64,000 nucleotides of DNA from Aquisalimonas lutea (GTDB taxonomy: Bacteria; Pseudomonadota; Gammaproteobacteria; Nitrococcales; Aquisalimonadaceae). The DNA is taken from the NCBI RefSeq assembly GCF_030409225.1, contig NZ_JAUFPK010000004.1:563051-627050 (forward strand). The letters run 5' to 3'. Numbering within the stretch: position 1 is the stretch's first letter; each line of letters begins with the position of its first letter. The notes under the pieces are model-generated. The model ran no database searches and had not been told where the DNA came from. It saw only the letters and a list, made by a program, of their open reading frames with translations. Shown piece by piece: positions 18,414 through 27,292 of the stretch. A program made the translations under genes and the position numbers.

Positions 18414-21062
18414 GTGACATACGCGACAAACCGGCCCGAAACGCGCCGGATCCAGCTCATGCGCCAGCTGGGTGCGCTGGACGAGCGCACCATGCGCCTC
18501 TTCCGTAGCATCACCGCCCTGGCGGCGCGCCTGGGCGCCTTCCCCCTGGCGAGCATCTCCCTGGCCGACGAGCCCGATACCCGCTATTACGCGTCCGTCG
18601 GCTTCCCCGACCGCACGCTGCCCCGTGCCGAGACCTTCTGCTCGCGGGTGCTCGCCCGCGGCGAGTTCGTCCACGTGCCCGACGCACGCAGGGACCCGCA
18701 GTTCAGGGACACACGCCCGGTCACCGGTGGCGCCGCCATCCGGTCCTATGCGGGAGCCCCCATCGCGGCGGATGACGGCACCGTGCTGGGCGCGCTGTGC
18801 ATGTTCGACCGGCAACCGCGGGACGATCTGGGAGCGCTCGGGGAGCAGGGGCTGACGCAACTCGCCGCGGCCGTCTCCGAGCACCTGCGCGCCTGCCTCA
18901 GGCTGCACGAGGCGGACGAGCTGCGCCGCATCCAGACCGAGCAGGAGCAGATCCTGGACGCCTTCGCGCGCACCAGCCACAGCGGCTACAGCCTGGCCGA
19001 CCGCGACGGCGTCATCCTGCGCATCAGCGGATTCACGAGCCACATCATGGGCTACGCACCGGAGGATCTGGTCGGCTCGGACCTTACCACCATGGTGCCG
19101 GACTCGCTCAAGGCCACGGTCCGGGCCCAGCACGCCGCCGTGATCGACGACGGCCGGACCCGGTCCGGCGTATGGAAGGTGACGCACCGCGAAGGCGGCT
19201 TCCGCTACATGCACATCTGCGGCGAGCGGATCTTCACCGCCGGCGGCGACCCCCTGGTCTTCTCCAGCATCACCGACGTCACCGACGACCACCTGCGCAC
19301 GCGACTGCGTAACGAGCGCTCACGGCTGCTCGAGCAGCTCGCCCGCGACCGGTCCACCAGCGACGTCCTGGACGACCTGCTCGGCGGCCTGTCCCGCTAC
19401 GTCAGCCACGCCCGGGCCGTCGTGGTCGCCCCGGAGGACCATGCCGCCGGCATCCTCTCCGCTCCCCATCTGACCGCCCGGCAGCGCGAGCTGATGGAAG
19501 AGCTCTTGCGTCTCCCGGGCTCGCTGCCGGAGGCGATGCGCGGGCGGGACTGGCTCGCTGCGACGCCGGACCTGCAGGCGAGCCGGACGTATACCGGCGC
19601 GGACATCGCCCGGGAGGCGGGTTGGCACGCCATGATCTGGTACCCGCTGCGGCATCCCGACGGCAGGCACCGCGGCGCAGTGGGGATCGTCCGGGATACC
19701 GCGGGGTCCTTCACCGACGCCGAGACGGAGCTGCTGGCGGACCTGGTGGCCCTGGTATCGACGCTGCTGGAGACGGGCACGCTGCTGGAACGCATGGATT
19801 ACCAGGCCCACCACGACATCCTCACCGGCCTGGCCAACCGGCGGCTGCTGCGCGAGCGCACGGCGCAGGCCGTCCAAGAGGCCGAGCGCACCGGGCACCC
19901 CGTGGCCGTGTTCATGCTGGACCTGGACAACTTCAAGATGATCAACGACAGCCTGGGGCACGATGCCGGCGACGAGCTGCTCACCGAGGTCGCCAATCGC
20001 CTGCGGCGCAGTGCCCGGGACGACGACACGGTCGCGCGGCTGGGGGGTGACGAGTTCGTGGTGCTGGCGCCCGGCACCGGTCGCGAAGACGCCGCCCGCC
20101 TGGCGGAAGGGATGATGGAAGCCCTCCGGCACCCGATTGCGCTGGCGAGCCGTTCCGTGGCGGCACGCCCGAGCATCGGCATCGCCCTGGCCGGCGCCGA
20201 CGGCCGCAACCCCGACACCCTGCTGAGCGCCGCCGATGCGGCCATGTACGCCGCCAAGGCCTCCGGGCGCAACTGCTACCGCTTCCACGGCAACGACCTG
20301 GACCGCCCCATTGCCACGCGCTTTCGGCTGCAGCAGGAGCTCTATCAGGCAACGGTGGAGACGCAGATCGTCACCGAAGCCCAGCCGCGCGTGGATGCGC
20401 AGGGCCGGCTGGTGGCGCTGGAGTTCCTGTCCACGTGGCATCACCCCGAGGAGGGACGCATCCGCCAGGACACGCTGTGGCAGCTGGCCGAGGAGACGGG
20501 GCGGCTGCGCATGCTGGAAAAGGTCATGGCCGAGGAGATCACGCGCGTGCTGCCCGAGTGGCGCCAGCACCATCCGGGCCTGATCGTCACCGCGCGCCTG
20601 GCGGAGATCACCCTCCACGACAGGGGGTTCCCGGACCGCCTGGCGGCGTACCTGGAGCGCACCGGCCTGCCACCGGAGCGGCTGGAGGCGGATATCACCC
20701 GCGCCGTGGCCTCCCAGGACGAGGCGCTTCTGACCAGCATACAGACCCTGGTCACCCGCTTCCCGGGAATTCGCCTGGCCGTGTCCAGTATCGGCGAGCG
20801 GTCGGTGCCCTTCCTGGACCTGGTCGGGCTGGGCGCCCACACGGGCAAGCTCTCGCCCCTGTGGCTGACGACCCTGGAGGAAGGCTCTCCCCTGGAGAAG
20901 GAACGCGCCCGGGGCATGGTCACCCAGCTCACCCGCATGGCGGAGGCCATCGGCATGACCATGGTCATCGAGGGCGTGGAAACCCGGGCGCAGTGGGATC
21001 TCGCCCGGGAGCTCGGCGTTCACGAGTTCCAGGGACCGCTGTTCGCCGCTAGCTGCTCGTGA
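18414..21062 (+). CDS. GAF-PAS-GAF-GGDEF protein with degenerate EAL domain
   Basis: 882 residues from a GTG at 18414 (GGAGGT upstream). Order: GAF (about 15-160), PAS with PAC (about 185-300), second GAF (about 300-455), GGDEF (about 460-620, motif 544-548 intact, RxxD inhibitory site five residues before it), then an EAL fold (about 630-882). In the EAL domain the signature is EFL (670-672), the DDFGTG loop reads VSSIGERS, and the KID-type lysine is absent. Diguanylate cyclase activity is expected and phosphodiesterase activity is not. No membrane segment, so it is a cytoplasmic sensor. Its last 14 bases overlap the convergent next gene. Confidence 0.9.
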   Translation: MTYATNRPETRRIQLMRQLGALDERTMRLFRSITALAARLGAFPLASISLADEPDTRYYASVGFPDRTLPRAETFCSRVLARGEFVHVPDARRDPQFRDTRPVTGGAAIRSYAGAPIAADDGTVLGALCMFDRQPRDDLGALGEQGLTQLAAAVSEHLRACLRLHEADELRRIQTEQEQILDAFARTSHSGYSLADRDGVILRISGFTSHIMGYAPEDLVGSDLTTMVPDSLKATVRAQHAAVIDDGRTRSGVWKVTHREGGFRYMHICGERIFTAGGDPLVFSSITDVTDDHLRTRLRNERSRLLEQLARDRSTSDVLDDLLGGLSRYVSHARAVVVAPEDHAAGILSAPHLTARQRELMEELLRLPGSLPEAMRGRDWLAATPDLQASRTYTGADIAREAGWHAMIWYPLRHPDGRHRGAVGIVRDTAGSFTDAETELLADLVALVSTLLETGTLLERMDYQAHHDILTGLANRRLLRERTAQAVQEAERTGHPVAVFMLDLDNFKMINDSLGHDAGDELLTEVANRLRRSARDDDTVARLGGDEFVVLAPGTGREDAARLAEGMMEALRHPIALASRSVAARPSIGIALAGADGRNPDTLLSAADAAMYAAKASGRNCYRFHGNDLDRPIATRFRLQQELYQATVETQIVTEAQPRVDAQGRLVALEFLSTWHHPEEGRIRQDTLWQLAEETGRLRMLEKVMAEEITRVLPEWRQHHPGLIVTARLAEITLHDRGFPDRLAAYLERTGLPPERLEADITRAVASQDEALLTSIQTLVTRFPGIRLAVSSIGERSVPFLDLVGLGAHTGKLSPLWLTTLEEGSPLEKERARGMVTQLTRMAEAIGMTMVIEGVETRAQWDLARELGVHEFQGPLFAASCS

Positions 21063-21816
21063 CGCGGCGGAACTCCGCCACCACCGCCTTCATGTCGTCG
21101 GGCAGCCTCTTCAGCACCGCCTGCTCCATGCCGTCCGGCAGCCCCCAGGCGGCCTCGGCGATGGCGCCGGCGATGGCCGCCTGGGTATCCGCATCCCCGC
21201 CCAGCGAGACGGCATTGCGGATCGCGTCCTCCGGGCCGTCCGCCTCCAGGAAGGCGCGGATGGCCTGCGGCACGGACCCCTGGCAGGTCACGTCGAAACC
21301 GTAACCCGGCCGGATCGCCGCCAGCGGGGTAGCCAGATCGTAGCCCGACACCGCGGCGACCCGTTCCCGGATCCGTGACTGACTCTCGCCCCGGCGCGCC
21401 AGGTAGACCGCCAGGGCCGTGGCCCGCGCACCGCGGATGCCTTCGGGATGGTCGTGGGTGCAGGCCGCGCTGCGCTCCGCCTCGGCGAGCACCGAGGCTT
21501 CGTCGTCGTGCCACCAGGCCACCGGGCTGACACGCATGGCGGAGCCGTTGCCGAAGCTTTCGTACGGCTGGGGGTCCGCCGCCATGAACCACTGGGCGAA
21601 GCGGATGCCGTACCCCCGCGTGGGGAAGCGCCGGGCCCAGCGCTGCAGCGCGGACGTGTAGGACTCGCCCTCCAGGAGGGCGTCGGCGATGGCCACCGTG
21701 AGCACCGTGTCGTCGGTGAACGCGCAGTCATGGTGGAACAGCGGGAAGTCCTTGCGCTTGACCGGCCAGTGCTCGTAGACGGAGCCGATGACGTCACCAC
21801 AGATGGCCCCCAGCAT
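21049..21816 (-). CDS. ADP-ribosylglycohydrolase family protein
   Basis: 255 residues from an ATG at 21816 with AGGAGG six bases before it. Metal-binding motifs of the DraG/ARH family are present: FTDDT near residue 34 and GGDADT near residue 211, plus GDVIGS at the N-terminus. It would remove ADP-ribose from proteins, or from another acceptor such as nucleic acid. No ADP-ribosyltransferase gene or nitrogenase gene is adjacent, so the target is unknown. Confidence 0.88.
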   Translation of the reverse strand: MLGAICGDVIGSVYEHWPVKRKDFPLFHHDCAFTDDTVLTVAIADALLEGESYTSALQRWARRFPTRGYGIRFAQWFMAADPQPYESFGNGSAMRVSPVAWWHDDEASVLAEAERSAACTHDHPEGIRGARATALAVYLARRGESQSRIRERVAAVSGYDLATPLAAIRPGYGFDVTCQGSVPQAIRAFLEADGPEDAIRNAVSLGGDADTQAAIAGAIAEAAWGLPDGMEQAVLKRLPDDMKAVVAEFRRVTSS

Positions 21817-21877
21817 AACGCCCTCCTGCTCCCGCTCCATGCCGACGCCCACGCGAGCGAGCACACACGATGCCACA

Positions 21878-21902
21878 CTGGGGGACGGCCTTGAATCCCC
21901 AG
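21878..21902 (+). promoter_or_regulatory. Leader hairpin before TonB receptor
   Basis: CTGGGG, 13 bases, CCCCAG: a 6-base GC-rich stem 24 bases before the receptor start codon, just upstream of its ribosome binding site. The function is unknown. A full cobalamin riboswitch is not present. Confidence 0.25.
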
Positions 21903-21926
21903 GCCCGTGAGACAAAGGACTCCGCC

Positions 21927-23999
21927 ATGAGCAACCGCTCGGGGAAACGAACGACGACGGGTCCGCACACGGCCAGTGCCTTCGCGACCATGGCGGCCGC
22001 CGCGCTGTTGCCGCCGGTAGCGCCTGCCGATGACAGCGTGCGGCTGGAGCCGGTGACCGTGACCTCGCCGCGGCTCACGCGCGACCTCCAGGACACCCCG
22101 GCCGCGGTGGACGTCGTCGACGAAGAGGAGCTCCAGCAGGGCCGGCAGCAGCTACAGCTGGACGAGTCGCTGAACCGCGTGCCCGGCACGTTCTTCCAGA
22201 ACCGCTACAACTTCGCCCAGAACCTGCGGCTGTCCATCCGCGGCTTCGGCGCCCGGGCGCCGTTCGGCATCCGCGGCATCCGCATCCTCGTGGACGGCAT
22301 TCCGGTGACCCTGCCCGACGGCCAGTCGCAGGTGGACAGCATCGACCTGGCGTCCGCGGAGCGTGTGGAGGTCATCCGCGGCCCGTCGTCCGCCCTGTAC
22401 GGCAATGCCGCCGGCGGCGTGGTCGCCGTGCACACCATGGACGGGCCGCCCCGGCCCTACGGCGAGCTGCGCGCCACCGTGGGCAGCTACGATTTCGAGC
22501 GCTACGGAGTGCGCGGCGGCGGCCAGTCCGGCCCGTGGAACGGCCATATCAGCGCCTGGACCATGGACTACGAGGGCTTCCGCGAGCAGAGCCGGACCGA
22601 GAAGCATCTGGTCAACGCCAAGGCCCGCTACACGTTCGACGACGGCCGCAGCCTGACCACGGTGGTCACGGCCCTGGACCAGCCCGTGGGCGAGGATCCG
22701 GCCGGCCTGGACCGGCAGGCCGTGCGCGAGGACCGGCGCCAGGCACGGGACATCGCCAGGGAGCTCGACGCCGGCCAGGAGGTCGAGCACCAGCGCATCG
22801 GACTGATCTACCGTGACGGCGCCTCGCTGCCCGGCGAGCTGACCGCCCGCACCTTCTATACCCGCCGCGATTTCCGCCAGCAGCTGCCTTTCCCCGGGCC
22901 CAGCCGGATCGCCTACCAGCGCGACTACTTCGGCGGCGCCCTGGACTACACGGGCGCCTACAGCGTCCTCGGCCTGCCGGCGGAGTATACGATGGGGGTC
23001 GAATCCGCCCGCCAGCGCGACGACCGCCAGCGGTTCACCGTGAATCCTTCCGGCGAGCGCACCGGGCAGACCCAGGACGCCATGGAGACGGCCACGTCCA
23101 CGGGCGTGTTCGGCCAGACGGATATCACCCTCACGCAGCGGCTGGACCTCACCCTGGGCGGCCGCTACGACCGCGTGCGCTTCCGCATCGAGGACCGGGC
23201 CCACGGCGGAGCCGCGTCGGGCACCCGCAGCTACGACGAGCTCAGCGTCATCAGCGGCCTGGGCTACCAGCTCACCCCCGACCACCGGCTGTACGGCAAC
23301 ATCGCCACATCCTACGAGACGCCCACGTTCACGGAGTTCTACGATCCCAACAATCCGCAGGAAGGCTTCGACCCGACGCTGGAACCCCAGCGGGCGCTGA
23401 ACACGGAGCTCGGCATGAAGGGGTTTGTCGGCGAGCGGGCGCAGTACGATGTCGCCGTGTTCCGCGTGACCACCCGTGACGAGATCGTGGTCACCGGCGC
23501 CCGCGACAACGCCAACGAGTTCGGCAACGCGGGACGCACGCGCCGCTACGGTCTCGAGGCCGGCCTCGAGTACTCCCTGACCCCGGAGCTGTCGGTGACC
23601 GGCGCGTACACCTACTCGCACTTCCGCTTCCAGGAATTCCGGGACGACGGCCGTGACTTCGACGGCAACCGGCTGCCCGGGCTGCCGGACCACCAGCTCT
23701 TCGCCGAGCTCGCCTGGCGCGACCCGGAAGGCCTCTACGCCATTGTCGACGCCCTGCTGGTGGGCCGCGTCTACGCCGACAGCGCCAACCAGGAAGCCGT
23801 GTCCGGCTACGGCGTGGTCAACGCCCGCGTCGGCACGACACGCCGCGCCGGCGATGCCGAGGTGGAGACGTTCGTGGCCGTGAACAACGTCACCGACGAG
23901 GCATACTTCAGCAACGTCCGCATCAACGACAACAACGGCAACTATTTCGAGCCGGCGCCGGGCCGCAACTTCTTCGCGGGCATCCGGGCGCGTTTCTGA
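21927..23999 (+). CDS. TonB-dependent outer membrane receptor
   Basis: 690 residues from the ATG at 21927 (AAAGGA upstream). Signal peptide with APA-D cleavage, plug domain (about 45-165) with RIRGFGARAPFGIRG-like core and RVEVIRGPSSALYGNAAGG, then a 22-strand barrel ending in the aromatic residue of ARF. The substrate is probably a ferric siderophore or another metal chelate. No permease or regulator sits beside it, and no clear Fur box was found in the 110-base upstream gap. Convergent with glgC. Confidence 0.9.
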   Translation: MSNRSGKRTTTGPHTASAFATMAAAALLPPVAPADDSVRLEPVTVTSPRLTRDLQDTPAAVDVVDEEELQQGRQQLQLDESLNRVPGTFFQNRYNFAQNLRLSIRGFGARAPFGIRGIRILVDGIPVTLPDGQSQVDSIDLASAERVEVIRGPSSALYGNAAGGVVAVHTMDGPPRPYGELRATVGSYDFERYGVRGGGQSGPWNGHISAWTMDYEGFREQSRTEKHLVNAKARYTFDDGRSLTTVVTALDQPVGEDPAGLDRQAVREDRRQARDIARELDAGQEVEHQRIGLIYRDGASLPGELTARTFYTRRDFRQQLPFPGPSRIAYQRDYFGGALDYTGAYSVLGLPAEYTMGVESARQRDDRQRFTVNPSGERTGQTQDAMETATSTGVFGQTDITLTQRLDLTLGGRYDRVRFRIEDRAHGGAASGTRSYDELSVISGLGYQLTPDHRLYGNIATSYETPTFTEFYDPNNPQEGFDPTLEPQRALNTELGMKGFVGERAQYDVAVFRVTTRDEIVVTGARDNANEFGNAGRTRRYGLEAGLEYSLTPELSVTGAYTYSHFRFQEFRDDGRDFDGNRLPGLPDHQLFAELAWRDPEGLYAIVDALLVGRVYADSANQEAVSGYGVVNARVGTTRRAGDAEVETFVAVNNVTDEAYFSNVRINDNNGNYFEPAPGRNFFAGIRARF

Positions 24000-24028
24000 G
24001 GAGCGAGCGGCCGGGAACCTGGCGCTGG

Positions 24029-25309
24029 CTAGCGCACGTGGCGGACTTCCTGGCCCAGCATCTCCGCGGTGACCAGGACGATGCCGTTGGGCGAGACATG
24101 ATAATAGCGGCGGTCGTGCTCCGGATGGTGCCCGATGACCGTGCCGTCGGGGATGTGGCAGCCCTCGTCGATGACGGCGTTGCGGATGCGGCAATTGCGC
24201 CCCACGGTGACCGCGGGCAGGACCACGGACTGCTCCACCACGGAGCCCGGATTGACGACCACCTGGGAGAACAGCAGCGAGCGCCGGACGATGGAGCCGT
24301 CGATGATGTCGCCGCCGGAGACCATGGCATCCACCGCCATCCCGGGGAGCTCCTCGCCGCCGGTGTGCGACGTGATGAACTTCGCCGGCGGCAGCTGCGC
24401 CTGGTAGGTCCAGATGGGCCAGTTCTCGTCGTAGATGTCGAGCTCGGGATCGGCGCCGATGAGCTCCTGGTTGGCCTCGTAGAACGCATCCACGGTACCG
24501 ACGTCCCGCCAGTAGGGCTGGCGCTCGGTCTGCGGGTCCCGGAACGGGTGTGCCACGACCCGCGCCTGGTGAATGGCCGCCGGGATGACGTCCTTGCCGA
24601 AGTCCCGTGTCGACGCGCCGTTCTCGGCATCCTCCCGCAGCACCCGCACCAGGAAGTCGCGGTTGAACACGTAGATGCCCATGGACACCAGCGCCGTGTC
24701 CGGCTCGCCGGGGACGGGCTCGGGATGGTCCGGCTTCTCGGTGAACGCCAGCACCCGCCCGTGCTCGTCCACGCTCATGACGCCGAACGCCCGCGCCCGG
24801 TCCACCGGCGTCTCCACGCAGCCCACGGTCATGTCCGCGCCGGACTCCACGTGGCGCGCGATCATGGGACCGTAGTCCATCTTGTAGACGTGGTCGCCGG
24901 CGAGCACGAGCACGTACTCCGGGTTGTGAGCCTTGACGATGTCCAGGCTCTGGTACACCGCATCCGCCGTGCCCGCGTACCACAGCGGGCGGTCGAGGCG
25001 CTGCTGCGCGGGCACGAGCTCGACGAACTCGCCGAACTCGCCGCGCAGGAAACCCCAGCCGCGCTGGACATGCTGGATCAGGGAGTGGGCCTTGTACTGC
25101 GTGAGCACCTGGATCCGCCGGATGCCCGAGTTGATGCAGTTGGACAGCGGGAAGTCGATGAGCCGGAACTTGCCGCCGAACGGCACCGCCGGCTTGGTGC
25201 GCCAGTCCGTGAGGTTGGCCAGGCGGCCGCCGCGACCGCCGGCCAGGATCATGGCCAGGGTATCGCGGGTCAGGCGGCTGACGAAGCGGGGGTTGCGTTC
25301 GAGAAACAT
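24029..25309 (-). CDS. glgC: Glucose-1-phosphate adenylyltransferase
   Basis: 426 residues from MFLERNPRF at 25309. Nucleotidyltransferase motif [32 protein letters not shown], catalytic [19 protein letters not shown] glucose-1-P region, and a left-handed beta-helix C-terminus. Makes ADP-glucose for glycogen. Its GGRGGRL differs from the common GGRGTRL: G replaces the small polar residue in the pyrophosphorylase loop. No other glycogen gene is in the window. Confidence 0.94.
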   Translation of the reverse strand: MFLERNPRFVSRLTRDTLAMILAGGRGGRLANLTDWRTKPAVPFGGKFRLIDFPLSNCINSGIRRIQVLTQYKAHSLIQHVQRGWGFLRGEFGEFVELVPAQQRLDRPLWYAGTADAVYQSLDIVKAHNPEYVLVLAGDHVYKMDYGPMIARHVESGADMTVGCVETPVDRARAFGVMSVDEHGRVLAFTEKPDHPEPVPGEPDTALVSMGIYVFNRDFLVRVLREDAENGASTRDFGKDVIPAAIHQARVVAHPFRDPQTERQPYWRDVGTVDAFYEANQELIGADPELDIYDENWPIWTYQAQLPPAKFITSHTGGEELPGMAVDAMVSGGDIIDGSIVRRSLLFSQVVVNPGSVVEQSVVLPAVTVGRNCRIRNAVIDEGCHIPDGTVIGHHPEHDRRYYHVSPNGIVLVTAEMLGQEVRHVR

Positions 25310-25417
25310 CCGCGTCCTGTGTGTTCCCGGTGACTGGGCGCAAGAAGCGCTCAGGATACTGGCTGAAGCGGACCCCCACAACGACGGCGGCGGCCCTTGC
25401 GGCGACCGCGGGACATG

Positions 25418-25837
25418 CTAGTACGTCGGCCAGACGCCGGGCGTCGCCAGCTCGAGCAAGTGGCCGTCCGGATCGCGGAAATAGATGCTCTCACCGCCGC
25501 GCGGCCAGTGCGTGCGGCCCTCGACGGCCACCCCGCGGGCATCCAGCCGTTGCTCCCAGTCGTGCAGCTCGCCTGCGGGCACCGCCAGGGCCAGGTGCAG
25601 TCTTCCCTGGCCGTCGTGGGGCGGAATGGTGCCCATGTCGTTGGGCAGCACCACGGTCTCCAGCGTCTCGCCCCGGAGGAACAGCAGCAGCACCGTGCCG
25701 CCCCCGGCGTCGTAGGCGGTGAAGCGGTGGTCGGCGGTGAACGGCTCCAGCTCCAGCACGTCCTCGAAGAAGGCGCGCGCCCGGTCCATGTCGTCAACGT
25801 AGAGCGCCGTCTCGACAACGCCGTTGAGTGCAGGCAT
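25418..25837 (-). CDS. VOC-family (glyoxalase/dioxygenase fold) protein
   Basis: 139 residues with two beta-alpha-beta-beta-beta modules: [20 protein letters not shown] and a C-terminal [21 protein letters not shown]. The position of the final Glu and the [11 protein letters not shown] motif are typical of metal-binding VOC proteins such as fosfomycin-resistance-like or glyoxalase-like enzymes. The substrate cannot be assigned. 108 bases from glgC on the same strand. Confidence 0.8.
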   Translation of the reverse strand: MPALNGVVETALYVDDMDRARAFFEDVLELEPFTADHRFTAYDAGGGTVLLLFLRGETLETVVLPNDMGTIPPHDGQGRLHLALAVPAGELHDWEQRLDARGVAVEGRTHWPRGGESIYFRDPDGHLLELATPGVWPTY

Positions 25838-26047
25838 GACAACCTCCCGCTATGTTTTCCGGCGCCGGGGTCACGGCAGGACCGATCGCGTCGTTGCCGC
25901 CGGCCCGACGCGGGCCCTCGTCCCCGGTGGAGCATACGCTCGCGGCTTGCGGATCCCCGTGGGCGTCGGCGCGGGGCTCGCGGCAGCACACGGGACGTAT
26001 TAATCTACCGGGATACTCTGCCCAGCAATTGTGACAGGGAGTCTTCC

Positions 26048-26785
26048 ATGACTGCTACACGCCCCTCGTGCGTTGCGTTCCGCCACGTCGCCTTCGAGGG
26101 TCTCGGCCTGCTGGAGCCCCTGCTCGCCGAGCGCGGCTTCCGGGTGCGATACCTGGACGCGGGCGTGGACGACCTGGGCGCCGTCGACCCCCTCGCCCCG
26201 GATCTGCTGGTCGTCCTCGGCGGTCCCATCGGGGCCGATGACGATGCCGACTACCCGTTTCTCACCGACGAGATCCGCGTGCTCGCCGCCCGCCTGGCCG
26301 CGGACCGCCCCACCCTCGGCCTCTGCCTGGGCGCCCAGCTCATGGCCCGGGCCCTGGGCGCCCGGATCTACCCGGCCGCCGGCAAGGAGATCGGCTGGGC
26401 CGGTATTCGCCTGACCGGGGCGGGCCGCGACAGCTGCCTGCGGCACCTCGATGGCGACGAGACCGCGGTCCTCCACTGGCACGGCGACACGTTCGACCTG
26501 CCGGATGGTGCCGAGCACCTGGCCGCCACCGACGTCTGCCCCAACCAGGCGTTCCGGTACGGGCGCAACGCCCTTGCCCTGCAGTTCCATGCCGAGGCCG
26601 CCGGCGCGTCCCTGGAGCGATGGTTCATCGGGCACACCGGCGAGATCGCGGCCACCCCGGGTGTCACCGTACCCCGGCTGCGCGCCGATACGGCGCGCTG
26701 GTCGGGACCGCTCACCGAGCGCGGCCGCCGCTGCTTCTCGGAGTGGTTGAGCACGGTCATCCCCGACACCGACCCCGTGTCGTAA
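26048..26785 (+). CDS. Class I glutamine amidotransferase (GuaA N-domain-like)
   Basis: 245 residues. Nucleophile elbow LGLCLGAQL (Cys about 98), catalytic His and Glu in LQFHAEA (about 180), oxyanion segment VLGGPIG. This type of free-standing amidotransferase resembles YfeJ/GMP-synthase-like proteins. The acceptor is unknown, and gamma-glutamyl hydrolase activity on a small metabolite is possible. Divergent from the VOC gene with a 210-base gap in which no gene or clear signal was seen. Confidence 0.85.
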   Translation: MTATRPSCVAFRHVAFEGLGLLEPLLAERGFRVRYLDAGVDDLGAVDPLAPDLLVVLGGPIGADDDADYPFLTDEIRVLAARLAADRPTLGLCLGAQLMARALGARIYPAAGKEIGWAGIRLTGAGRDSCLRHLDGDETAVLHWHGDTFDLPDGAEHLAATDVCPNQAFRYGRNALALQFHAEAAGASLERWFIGHTGEIAATPGVTVPRLRADTARWSGPLTERGRRCFSEWLSTVIPDTDPVS

Positions 26786-26903
26786 GCGACCGGGCGCGTC
26801 GACCGCACGGAGCGATCCCCGCCTGCGCACCGGCCGTCGGCGACGCAGCGGGAACGCCCGCCGAGCGTCACCGGGATCCGTCCGGTTTCGGCTCAGCAAA
26901 GAT

Positions 26904-26922
26904 GCGAATACTTCTTATTTGC
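26904..26922. promoter_or_regulatory. Candidate Fur box upstream of hemP
   Basis: On the minus strand GCAAATAAGAAGTATTCGC matches 11 of 19 positions of the classical Fur consensus GATAATGATAATCATTATC by my alignment. It lies just upstream of, and touches, a candidate promoter for the haem cluster. Confidence 0.5.
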
Positions 26923-26947
26923 AACATGACGCATCCCGTTGTACGCT
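26919..26947 (+). promoter_or_regulatory. Candidate sigma-70 promoter of hemP
   Basis: TTGCAA, 17 bases, TACGCT. The -35 overlaps the right end of the candidate Fur box, which would let Fur-Fe block RNA polymerase. 33 bases before the hemP start. Confidence 0.4.
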
Positions 26948-26979
26948 CCCTGTCGATCGATCAAGGGAGGGTCATCGGA

Positions 26980-27180
26980 ATGGAGAGCGAACGAGAAGCC
27001 GAACCCCACGACCACAAGGGCGATGTCCGCGAAGACGAGACAATCCCGGGCGATGGCGACACACCCCGCATCGACTCCCGCGAGCTGTTCGGCGACGCCC
27101 GGGAGGTCATCATCGTTCACGACCAGCAGAATTACCGGCTGCGGCGAACCCGGACCGAGAAGCTGATCCTGACGAAATAG
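26980..27180 (+). CDS. hemP: Hemin uptake protein HemP
   Basis: 66 residues, small and acidic at the N-terminus. The C-terminal half has the HemP signature: SRELFGD, EVIIVHDQQNYRLRRTR and the terminal KLILTK. HemP homologues lie beside haem receptors and are needed for, or regulate, receptor expression. GGGAGG lies upstream. It is 112 bases before the receptor gene. Confidence 0.9.
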   Translation: MESEREAEPHDHKGDVREDETIPGDGDTPRIDSRELFGDAREVIIVHDQQNYRLRRTRTEKLILTK

Positions 27181-27292
27181 CCCGTCCGCCGCGCCGACAA
27201 CCGCCGACAACCGATCCGTCCGAGCCAGCCAGCCCCGCGTCCGCCGCGGATAAGCCAGCCAGGACCCCACTCCGGTAACAGGAGCAGGACCC

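Noticed and set aside
21841-21926. Possible cobalamin riboswitch before the TonB receptor
   Set aside because: There is a GCCACACTGG stretch and a hairpin, but the gap is only 110 bases and the conserved B12-box and core of the riboswitch are absent.
22152-25379. An antisense open frame of more than 1000 codons over the TonB receptor and into glgC
   Set aside because: Same cause; no motif, no ribosome binding site, and both sense genes are certain.
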